Assembly (NCBI GenBank): GCA_002403785.1
Contig: DHIM01000018.1
Location: forward strand, 34,808 to 76,040
DNA length: 41,233 nt
Source of the DNA: Clostridium sp. UBA4746
GTDB taxonomy: Bacteria > Bacillota > Clostridia > Clostridiales > Clostridiaceae
Reading direction: 5' to 3'
A model generated the notes under the pieces. The model had not been told where the DNA came from, ran no database searches, and saw nothing but the letters and a program-made list of their open reading frames with translations. The translations under genes were made by a program, and so were the position numbers. Below, piece by piece: positions 16,960 to 24,431 of this stretch. Position 1 is the first letter of the stretch, and each line of letters begins with the position of its first letter.

Positions 16960-17147
16960 GTTTTACACCTCAATATCTTTTATATACTATATTCTTCATA
17001 AGTAATAAATTCTACATGTTTAATTTATTATATTTATTTTCCAAGAAAAATACTAAAAAGTTATTAACTGAAAGAATGTAAGCATATGAACGAATAACTT
17101 ACGCTAAATATATTCAAATTTGCATGGTGACCCAATAAATTAAAAAT

Positions 17148-17177
17148 TCCCCCAGACAATTTAATTAGTCTGAGGGA
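17148..17177 (-). terminator. Terminator of the alkC gene
   Basis: TCCCCCAGAC (17148-17157) and GTCTGAGGGA (17168-17177) form a 10-bp stem with one mismatch and a 10-base loop. On the minus strand TTTTTAATTT follows. Confidence 0.8.
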
Positions 17178-17236
17178 TCATAAATTCAGTTTCCGTAGGG
17201 ACTTTTATAACTCTATATTGCAAATCAAATAATGAT

Positions 17237-18337
17237 TTAATACTTTAGCTTCATTACTGTAAAAGCTACCTCACTTCCGTTAATTAGTATCATGATCCGA
17301 TGTTCCCCTGGATAATGCTTTCGGGTAGTAAGTTCCACCCATCTGTGTACCCTAGTTCCAGTAAGACACTGTCCACCAGACACAGTTTTGTCAGACAAGA
17401 AGAATAATTTACGTGAGGTGTTTCCCCTTGCCTTCACAAAATCGATTCCATATTCAATGCGTATATGCATAGGTTCACCTTCACGGATACAGAGATTATA
17501 TTTCAGCTCACAACTCTCTCCAATTTTCAGTTCTGATGGATCTACAGACAAAGAAGCACTGGTAGTAATAGGTCTATCTATAGATTCGCCATATCCAAAT
17601 AACCTCATTATTTCAGGATGCGCTTTACGAATTAATGTCCTGCAGCCATGTCTTAGTATCGAGTCAGTGTATATATTCATTCCTTTTAAGCGCCTTACTA
17701 TTTCAATAACAACCGAAGGATTATCCTTAGAAATGTCATTTAAATTATTAGCAACACTCCTGCGTACATAAGCGGAATGGTCTTGTTTTAGTTGCTCTAG
17801 CACAGCAATTACGCTAGTTGGATCATTTTTAAACTCATTAAGTGCTGTGCCCCATGGAAGACGTGGACGACACCCCTCGCTCGAAAGCCTTCGTACATTT
17901 TCATTACTGTTTTTTGACCATCCTAACATCTGTCGCATCATTCGCTTTGGGTCATGCATAATAAATGGTCTTACAGCAAATTCCGAGGATGACCTTATAG
18001 TAAAACGTTCCAGTGCTATCATAGAAAGCTCCCAATTTTCATCCGACTGACCATACATTGCTACAAAATTAGGAAAGAAAAGATATGGAAATCCAACACA
18101 GGACTCATCAATGGCAAACAATACTTCTAATGCATCTTCATATTTTTGTGGCAAATACGACCCAAGTGTTTCAGTAATCCTACCCATCCTAGCCATTAGT
18201 TTAAGTTCATTCCATGTATCATCTACTGTGATAGCTATAAACCCTTCAATATCAAAAACTTTGTATACTTCATGTACCTTGGCACCAAACTGACACAAAA
18301 ATTCTTTATTATACATTTCTTTTAACGCTTCTGCCAT
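17237..18337 (-). CDS. alkC: AlkC-type DNA alkylation repair glycosylase with C-terminal Ig-like domain
   Basis: A 366-residue protein of the HEAT-like-repeat DNA glycosylase family, which excises cationic methylated bases such as 3-methyladenine without flipping them out. Residues 1 to about 255 are the helical repeats, with the AlkC-typical stretch RRLSSEGCRPRLPWG at about 149-163 and DHSAYVRRSVANNLNDISK further on. From about residue 258 the sequence turns to beta-strands (SLSVDPSELKIGESCELKY onward), matching the immunoglobulin-like domain that separates AlkC from AlkD. The ATG follows AAGGAGAG. It is a single gene with its own terminator, and no ada or other repair gene is adjacent. Confidence 0.87.
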   Translation of the reverse strand: MAEALKEMYNKEFLCQFGAKVHEVYKVFDIEGFIAITVDDTWNELKLMARMGRITETLGSYLPQKYEDALEVLFAIDESCVGFPYLFFPNFVAMYGQSDENWELSMIALERFTIRSSSEFAVRPFIMHDPKRMMRQMLGWSKNSNENVRRLSSEGCRPRLPWGTALNEFKNDPTSVIAVLEQLKQDHSAYVRRSVANNLNDISKDNPSVVIEIVRRLKGMNIYTDSILRHGCRTLIRKAHPEIMRLFGYGESIDRPITTSASLSVDPSELKIGESCELKYNLCIREGEPMHIRIEYGIDFVKARGNTSRKLFFLSDKTVSGGQCLTGTRVHRWVELTTRKHYPGEHRIMILINGSEVAFTVMKLKY

Positions 18338-18452
18338 ATGTTTTCTCTCCTTTTTACATATAATTCATTATAAGCATCTTAACTTGACAGTATTTATAAC
18401 ATGATTTAACCTAAATCTTATAAAAGGTCAATCAAACAATGAATAATCCCTA

Positions 18453-18498
18453 TACAATAAAAATAAGACATGATTTCCATGCCTTATTTTTTATTGTA
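18453..18498 (-). terminator. Hairpin after the phosphodiester-glycosidase-domain gene
   Basis: TACAATAAAAATAAG-CATG (from 18453) pairs with CATG-CTTATTTTTTATTGTA (to 18498) with a mismatch and a 5-base loop. It lies 30 bases after the stop, in AT-rich sequence with T tracts in the stem. Confidence 0.7.
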
Positions 18499-18528
18499 AA
18501 AGATACAGGTAGTTAATCAATATACTTT

Positions 18529-19545
18529 TTACCTGCTCTCTACATATATAATTGAAGATACGGATCTCTCGCCCAAGCTGTCGCAAGGATTGTTTATAAT
18601 TTCATCATCATAAAACATGGTAGACGAAGAACCTCCATCTAAGTTAGTGGCATTATAAGCCCCATATTCATACAATACATCTTGTGCCTCTCTTAACGTA
18701 GCCCCTAAGCTTCTTAACTCTCTACCGTCAATAACTAATAATAATATTGCTCCATCTTTCCTTTGTGCAATACATGTTCTAGGTGCTATACCCCAACCCC
18801 CATCACCTTTAGTTATCATTCTCTGTCCATTAACTATCATTGCTGGCCCAAAAGATACTGCTTCAGTTACACCAAATGTTCGCATTTGTTTAGTTGAATA
18901 AGGACCGACTAGTAGCTTTCCTGATTGAGTTAATGCTACAGTTTGTCTTTTCTCATTTTCATTTTTTATACCATCATAAATAACCTTTCCACCAGACATT
19001 ATAACTCCCGCCGGATTTGCTCCCGTTCCTGTCCATTTTGACCCGGTCGCCTCATCTGTGAACCCACCACCATTAATTGCTGCAATAGCATTATTATCCT
19101 TTGCAATGTCACTAGTTAGTTCACCTTCTTTGCCTATCTTACTAGTGTAACCTACTTTTATCCTAGTTGGGTCATTAATTACTAACAAATATCCATTAAA
19201 TTTAATTCCTGATACATCATATCTTTCAATACTGTTATCATTCTTATTTTCTACAACTACTCCAGAATTTACGCCCTCTAAGTTATTTTGAACTATAGAT
19301 TGCACCTTTTGTTCACTCATTATTTGTTTTATTTTTTCATCAGATAAAAATGATGTTGCGAGCCATTGTAACGAATATGTAGTCATTGCTGCACCTACAA
19401 CTGTAGTTTTTACATTTTTAAACGGGCCATAATAAATCATAAAAGGTCCTGTAATTGCTGTGAAAAATAATTCAAATAGTATAAATAATAAAAAAAGTTT
19501 ACCTGAACTTGTCTTGGATTTTCCACTTTTTTTTATTTTTCCCAT
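18529..19545 (-). CDS. Membrane-anchored phosphodiester glycosidase (NAGPA) domain protein
   Basis: A 338-residue protein with a Lys-rich start and one N-terminal membrane helix (about 17-38), so the rest should be outside the cell. The domain at about 150-338 is the NAGPA-like phosphodiester glycosidase family, with IAAINGGGF, RTCIAQRKDGAILLLVIDGR and NLDGGSSSTMFY as conserved blocks. The mammalian relative removes GlcNAc from a phosphodiester-linked mannose. Bacterial members are associated with cell-wall or exopolysaccharide sugar-phosphodiester cleavage. The ATG follows AAGGATG. It is a single gene and the natural substrate is unknown. Confidence 0.87.
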   Translation of the reverse strand: MGKIKKSGKSKTSSGKLFLLFILFELFFTAITGPFMIYYGPFKNVKTTVVGAAMTTYSLQWLATSFLSDEKIKQIMSEQKVQSIVQNNLEGVNSGVVVENKNDNSIERYDVSGIKFNGYLLVINDPTRIKVGYTSKIGKEGELTSDIAKDNNAIAAINGGGFTDEATGSKWTGTGANPAGVIMSGGKVIYDGIKNENEKRQTVALTQSGKLLVGPYSTKQMRTFGVTEAVSFGPAMIVNGQRMITKGDGGWGIAPRTCIAQRKDGAILLLVIDGRELRSLGATLREAQDVLYEYGAYNATNLDGGSSSTMFYDDEIINNPCDSLGERSVSSIIYVESR

Positions 19546-19852
19546 GTTTCACATCCTTTTTCTTATTAGGTACTATCCTATAATTGAACGTAGCCTTTTT
19601 AATTATAGTATTTCCCTACAATTTTAGAACCCTTATAAATATCTATTATCTTGTAAATATTTACATAATCAAATGGTTCAATATAGGTATATAAAAAAGC
19701 AATCAATTACTGACTGCTTTTTTATTATACTATAGAACTCACCAAAAAATATATATATAAGTTAAACACACCAATACTTTTTTAAATTCATTATATGATT
19801 AGTATATATTATTTCATGCATATTGTCCTTTATATACAATAGTATAAAACTG
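19546..19852. other. Intergenic region, 307 bases
   Basis: I see no gene here. The only clear element is the terminator hairpin at 19693-19723. The remainder is AT-rich, presumably the promoter region of the phosphodiester-glycosidase-domain gene and the 3' region of the DedA gene. Confidence 0.5.
19693..19723. terminator. Hairpin downstream of the DedA gene
   Basis: AAAAAAGCAATCA (19693-19705) and TGACTGCTTTTTT (19711-19723) pair with one mismatch around a 5-base loop. T tracts on both strands allow bidirectional action, though it is about 130 bases after the DedA stop. Confidence 0.65.
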
Positions 19853-20530
19853 TTAAACCTCTGTATTAGTAATTTTATCTTCATTATCTTCTCGTTTTTT
19901 TCTCTTTTCTTTTATAAACATTATTACTCCAGGCAGTAATGAAATAATTATTATAGCTATTAAAAAATAAGAAAAGTTATCTTTTACAATAGACAGATTG
20001 CCAAAAAAGATACCTCCACCTAAAAATAAACTTACCCATAGTCCCCCACCAAGCAAATTGTAAGGTATAAATTTTGAGTAGTTCATTTCTCCAATACCAG
20101 CTACAAACGGTGCGAATGTTCTAATTATAGGAATAAATCTTGCTATCACTATTGTCATTGAACCATGTTTTTCATAAAACGTCTGAGCTTTTGCTAAATA
20201 CTCTTTATTAATAAACCTTACTTCTTCTTTCGCTAGTATCTTTTTACCAATCTTTTTACCAATAAAATAATTAGCAGTATCCCCGAGTACTGCTGCGAGA
20301 TATACTACTATTAAAAGAATGAATATATTCATTGATCCTTTTTCTGCTAACGCTCCTGCTACAAATAGCATTGAGTCGCCTGGCAAAAATGGCATAACAA
20401 CCACGCCTGTTTCAATGAATATAATTAAAAAAAGAATACCATATGTTAATACCCCATACTGTTGTACTATTAAGGCTAAATATTTATCGATATGCATTAA
20501 TCCATTTATAAAGTTAATTAAAATATCCAT
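19853..20530 (-). CDS. DedA family integral membrane protein
   Basis: A 225-residue DedA/SNARE-associated (VTT-domain) membrane protein with several hydrophobic helices. The conserved motifs are present: E(T)GVVVMPFLPGDSMLF near residues 41-56, and ARFIPIIRTFAPFVAGIGEM near 131-150, whose Arg residues are essential in family members. DedA proteins support membrane homeostasis, and several are now viewed as undecaprenyl-phosphate or phospholipid translocases; which applies here is unknown. The tail is highly charged (KEKRKKREDNEDK). A strong GGAGAA site precedes the ATG. Confidence 0.9.
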   Translation of the reverse strand: MDILINFINGLMHIDKYLALIVQQYGVLTYGILFLIIFIETGVVVMPFLPGDSMLFVAGALAEKGSMNIFILLIVVYLAAVLGDTANYFIGKKIGKKILAKEEVRFINKEYLAKAQTFYEKHGSMTIVIARFIPIIRTFAPFVAGIGEMNYSKFIPYNLLGGGLWVSLFLGGGIFFGNLSIVKDNFSYFLIAIIIISLLPGVIMFIKEKRKKREDNEDKITNTEV

Positions 20531-20901
20531 TTTTTCTCCTTTTTTAATTGATTTTTTTATTAATTTTTCAATATATCATATTATATATTTATAACATTAA
20601 AATCAGATTAAAAAAGCTTAGTTTTAGCTTAAGATATATGGTAACACTCAATAAAAAAATAGATAAATAGGACCAATTCATTAGGGTAAGTTGATTGACT
20701 CCATTATGGTGGTAACGACCTTTCTTCTGTAATAATATCAACGATTACTTTTGTTACCATTATAGTAGTGATTCAAATAATGCGCTACTTTAAGCGTTTT
20801 TACACAAGACACTTTGCAAATAGTTCAAATATGACTATGATGCTTCTGATATACAATGATAAAGCGGGGCATGGGCCCCGCTTCATTTTTGAAAACTTCT
20901 T
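20531..20901. other. Intergenic region, 371 bases
   Basis: No convincing gene. A short minus-strand reading frame of about 18 codons ending near 20709 (MVTKVIVDIITEERSLPP) could be chance or a decayed fragment. A weak inverted repeat, GGTAAC/GTTACC, spans about 20711-20759. The only strong element is the GC-rich hairpin at 20862-20883 that closes the purine operon. Confidence 0.45.
20862..20883 (-). terminator. GC-rich hairpin at the end of the purine operon
   Basis: AAGCGGGGC (20862-20870) and GCCCCGCTT (20875-20883) form a perfect 9-bp stem with a 4-base loop, the most GC-rich hairpin in the window, 18 bases after the last gene of the operon. The T tract is stronger on the plus strand (CATTTTTG) than on the minus strand. 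Confidence 0.75.
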
Positions 20902-21765
20902 CTAAAATGTTGTTAAAGTGCTTTTAAATATATTCCCCAAAAAATCCCCCATCAAATTTAAACAAACTCCTTTTCTATACTCTGCTGTAGACCTTTGGTC
21001 GTTTATTGGTACAATAATCTTAAAATACTCTTCCTCTATTTCCTCTAAAACACTTTCAAGCCCTTCCCTATTAAGTCCCTTGAGCCTATCTTCCAAAGGT
21101 TTTGACCTCACAGTAGTTGGTCCTACTGCCCCAAATGCCATTCTGACATCCTTTATCTTCTCATCTTCCAAAATATAAAATCCTATAAAAGATGCCTTTG
21201 CAAGAGATGTAGATTTTCTTGTGCCTACTTTCTTAAAATAAAATGAGCTGAAATTATTTGCGGGGATTTTTATTTCCACTAGAAGCTCCCCTTTTTTTAA
21301 ATCTTTTTTCCCAGGTCCTAAAATAAAATCTTTTAATTCTACCTCTCGTCTGTAACTTAAACTTTCTATGGTTAATATGCAATCTAAATCATATAAAAGT
21401 GGGAACAGATCCCCTGCAGGGGATGCATTGCATATATTCCCTCCTATAGTTGCTACATTTCTAATAGCAGGGGATGCCATAGATAATATTACTTCCTTAA
21501 AGTACAAAGGCATTAATATGTTTTCTCGTAATTCAGAAAGCGAACAGGCAGCTCCAATAAAAAGGTACTTTTCGTCTATTCTAATATTCTTAAGTTCTTG
21601 CAAGTGACTTACAAATATTACATCTCTATCAAAGTAAGGCAGGCACCCAGACCATTTCTTTCTTTTTACCATTAAATCTGTGCTACCCGCTATAATTATG
21701 CATTCCCTGTTATTTAAAAACTTTAATGCTTCTTCCTTACTTTTAGGTGCAAAAGCTTCTACCAT
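20902..21765 (-). CDS. Molybdenum hydroxylase 2, FAD-binding subunit (XdhB-like)
   Basis: A 287-residue FAD subunit of a xanthine dehydrogenase-type enzyme. It passes electrons from the iron-sulfur subunit to NAD or another acceptor. Canonical FAD contacts are present: IIAGSTDLMVKRK (about 24-36) and IRNVATIGGNICNASPAGD (about 114-132). The C-terminal CO-dehydrogenase-flavoprotein domain starts near 170. I chose the ATG at 21765 (MVEAFAPKS), preceded by GGGGGGAAGG, which overlaps the previous stop by 7 bases; the longer frame to 21828 has no site. It is the last gene of the purine operon and, with the two preceding genes, makes a complete enzyme in the order Mo, FeS, FAD. Confidence 0.9.
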   Translation of the reverse strand: MVEAFAPKSKEEALKFLNNRECIIIAGSTDLMVKRKKWSGCLPYFDRDVIFVSHLQELKNIRIDEKYLFIGAACSLSELRENILMPLYFKEVILSMASPAIRNVATIGGNICNASPAGDLFPLLYDLDCILTIESLSYRREVELKDFILGPGKKDLKKGELLVEIKIPANNFSSFYFKKVGTRKSTSLAKASFIGFYILEDEKIKDVRMAFGAVGPTTVRSKPLEDRLKGLNREGLESVLEEIEEEYFKIIVPINDQRSTAEYRKGVCLNLMGDFLGNIFKSTLTTF

Positions 21766-22235
21766 AAGCCTTCCCCCCTTTTTGATGCTAGCGAAATTGC
21801 TTCTACAATCATATTGTATCCTGTACATCTACATAAATTACCTGATATTCCTTCCCTTATATCTGCTTCACTAGGTCTTGGATTTTTACTTAATAATGCT
21901 TCTGTTGCCATTATCATACCAGGGATACAAAAACCACATTGTACGGCACCTACATCCTCAAAGGATTGTCTCACTATTTCATATTTAGAAGTTTCTCTGT
22001 ATCCATCAATAGTAATTATTTTTGCCCCTTCAAGGCTACCTATAGGTACAAGGCAGGAATTTATTAGTTTTGCATCAATAATTACTGAGCATGCGCCACA
22101 TTCACCTTCACCACAACCTTCTTTAACTCCAGTAAATTTAAAATCCTCTCTTAAAACATCTAATAGTCTTTTTATAGGTTCTGCTACAATTGAGACATCT
22201 TTGAAATTCAAATTAAAATTTATTTTAGTTATCAT
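21759..22235 (-). CDS. Molybdenum hydroxylase 2, [2Fe-2S] subunit (XdhC-like)
   Basis: A 158-residue two-cluster ferredoxin subunit. The plant-type [2Fe-2S] domain has C41, C46, C49 and C61 (GCGEGECGAC, then NSC). The helical [2Fe-2S]-binding domain has CGFC (near 100) and CRC (near 137), so both clusters should be intact. It relays electrons from molybdopterin to FAD. The ATG is preceded by GGAGGTGA at 7 bases and overlaps the molybdenum subunit's stop by 11 bases. E. coli XdhC (159 residues) is the closest family reference in size. Confidence 0.92.
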   Translation of the reverse strand: MITKINFNLNFKDVSIVAEPIKRLLDVLREDFKFTGVKEGCGEGECGACSVIIDAKLINSCLVPIGSLEGAKIITIDGYRETSKYEIVRQSFEDVGAVQCGFCIPGMIMATEALLSKNPRPSEADIREGISGNLCRCTGYNMIVEAISLASKRGEGLW

Positions 22236-24375
22236 TTCTCATCACCTCCATTAAATATTCTGGGGTCACAGGAATCTTATTTATATAATGTCCTATAGCA
22301 TTTTGTACTGCAAGAGCATAAGCTGCAGCCGCTCCGATTAGTGTAGTTTCCCCTACCCCTTTAGCTCCAAAAGGCCCATTTATATAAGGGTTATTTACAA
22401 GTTTACTTTGTATTTTAGGAAAGTCCATAGCAGTAGGGATAACATAATCCGTATTAGTTCTTTGAAGTAACCGTCCATCCTTATGCTGCATAACTTCCAT
22501 ACTCGCATATCCAAGTCCCTGCACCATTCCGCCCTCTATCTGTCCACGTACAATGAGTTCATCAATAGCTTCTCCTATATCAAACACTGCATAAATATCT
22601 GTAACAGAAGCCTCATACGTTATAGGATTAACTTCAACCTCTATAATGTTTGCTCCCCAAGCATAGGTATTATAGGCATCTCCCTTAAATTTTTCATCAT
22701 CCCATTCGAACCCTTCTGGGTGCTTATATTGTTTAAATATCTCTAATTCAACACCACTGTCCCAAATTTCTTTCATTTCTATTGCAGCGTCTTGCAAGAG
22801 CTTTCCAACAATGGTGATAGTCCTTGATGCTACTGTGGGTCCTGAATCTGGGACTCTATCAGTATCCGGTTTTTTAAAAATAACTCTATCTATAGGTATT
22901 TCTAGAGTATATGCAACTATTTTCTTTAAGGTAGTCAAAGCTCCCTGACCCATTTCCACATTAGAAATAAGAATTTCTACAGTTTTATCCCTGTGTTTTA
23001 ATAGCTTAACCACTGCCCTTATAATATCCCGTTCTCCACTACCAGTAAATCCGCAACCATGGAAGAAAAGAGAACATCCTATCCCTTTTAAAATCCCTTT
23101 TTCTTTAGGCTTTTCTATCTTCTTTTTATAATCGGACATATTTTCTATGGCAAGTATTATCTCAGGTAACATTGTATGTTCTCTAATTAAACCACCAGTA
23201 GATGAAGTGTCCCCCTGCTTTAGAATATTTAGCTTTCTAAAATCCAAGGCATTCATCCCGAGCTCCTTTGATATATAATCCATATGCATTTCTAAAGCAA
23301 AAAATGCTTGTGGAGCTCCAAAACCTCTAAACCCGCCACTAGGAACCTTATTAGTTGCTAATGCCACCCCGCTTATATTTACATTTTCCACGTTGTACGC
23401 TCCAATTGATGCAAACATTGTTCTCTGAAGCACTATGTTTGATAGCCCTGCGTATGCCCCTCCATCAATTTTAATATCTACATTCATTCCTAATATTTTA
23501 TTATCAAAACTTACATAACTTTTAATCTTAATATTGGATGGGTGTCTTTTCGTAGATACTTCTATATCCTCAGCTCTATCAAAAATTAAACTAATAGGCT
23601 TTTTAATTTTTAATGCTGCCACTGCTACTTGTCCAGCTATTAATGAAGGATACTCTTCTTTTCCACCAAATGCCCCCCCTGTAGTAGTTTGAATTACTTG
23701 AACTCTATTTTCCTCAAAACCTAATACTTCGATTACAGCATCCTTAATAAAATATGGACATTGCATAGAACCCCAAATCACAATTTTATCGTCATTATAT
23801 GCCGCTACCACTCCTTGAGTTTCTAAATATATATGTTCTTGATACCCTGTGCTATACTCTCCTTCAAATACTCTTATGTCACTCTTTATTACTTCTTCTA
23901 GATTTCCTTTGCTATATGCATACTCCGCATATGCATTGTTATCTCCAAATATAGGCATCCTAGTATTTTCCAAAGCATCTTCCATACTGAAAATAGGCTC
24001 CCTATCCTCATACACAACTTTAATATTTGATAATATATTCAGTATTTTTTCCCTATCTTCTCCTACTACTAATAAAATAGGTTCACCTATATAATTAACC
24101 TCCTCTTCCGCAAAGAAAGGCATATCATAAAATATAATCTTAACTCTATTCCTTCCAGGAACATCACTTTTATCTACAATATAATAGCCTTCAGGTAATT
24201 GTGGAATATCAATAGATATAATCTTAGCCCTCGCCCTTGTTGATCTAAGGGTTCTTGCATACAACATTCCTTCAAACTCTATATCCGCTAAGTATTTTGC
24301 TTTACCCCCGATTTTCTCTGCAGCATCCACTCTTTTAATGGGTTTCCCTATTTTTTCATTCATATTTCGCTGCAT
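22225..24375 (-). CDS. Molybdenum hydroxylase 2, molybdopterin subunit (XdhA-like)
   Basis: A 716-residue catalytic subunit of the xanthine dehydrogenase family. Every purine-handling residue I could align to bovine XDH is present: Gln767 (in SMQCP), Glu802 (E240 in GGAFGGKE), Arg880 (R350 in FRGFGAPQ) and catalytic Glu1261 (E676 in GVGETTL). The family's MGQG motif is also present (NVEMGQGALTT). This is therefore the better candidate for true xanthine or hypoxanthine hydroxylation, or urate reduction in reverse. The start is uncertain: the ATG at 24375 touches AAAAGGGGG, and a second ATG at 24363 is 12 bases from it. It lies 56 bases after the other molybdenum subunit. Confidence 0.9.
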   Translation of the reverse strand: MQRNMNEKIGKPIKRVDAAEKIGGKAKYLADIEFEGMLYARTLRSTRARAKIISIDIPQLPEGYYIVDKSDVPGRNRVKIIFYDMPFFAEEEVNYIGEPILLVVGEDREKILNILSNIKVVYEDREPIFSMEDALENTRMPIFGDNNAYAEYAYSKGNLEEVIKSDIRVFEGEYSTGYQEHIYLETQGVVAAYNDDKIVIWGSMQCPYFIKDAVIEVLGFEENRVQVIQTTTGGAFGGKEEYPSLIAGQVAVAALKIKKPISLIFDRAEDIEVSTKRHPSNIKIKSYVSFDNKILGMNVDIKIDGGAYAGLSNIVLQRTMFASIGAYNVENVNISGVALATNKVPSGGFRGFGAPQAFFALEMHMDYISKELGMNALDFRKLNILKQGDTSSTGGLIREHTMLPEIILAIENMSDYKKKIEKPKEKGILKGIGCSLFFHGCGFTGSGERDIIRAVVKLLKHRDKTVEILISNVEMGQGALTTLKKIVAYTLEIPIDRVIFKKPDTDRVPDSGPTVASRTITIVGKLLQDAAIEMKEIWDSGVELEIFKQYKHPEGFEWDDEKFKGDAYNTYAWGANIIEVEVNPITYEASVTDIYAVFDIGEAIDELIVRGQIEGGMVQGLGYASMEVMQHKDGRLLQRTNTDYVIPTAMDFPKIQSKLVNNPYINGPFGAKGVGETTLIGAAAAYALAVQNAIGHYINKIPVTPEYLMEVMRNDN

Positions 24376-24431
24376 CCCCCTTTTCTTTTTTATTAATTAC
24401 AAAGATATAATATATATAGTAAGTATAACTT

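Noticed and set aside
20700..20765. Short minus-strand frame MVTKVIVDIITEERSLPP and a GGTAAC/GTTACC repeat, considered as a decayed gene or riboswitch
   Set aside because: Too short and without a recognised family; the inverted repeat is weak and has no aptamer-like conserved core.
21814..22254. A 146-codon plus-strand open frame opposite the [2Fe-2S] subunit of enzyme 2
   Set aside because: It lies fully over a gene with all eight cluster cysteines conserved; no independent support.
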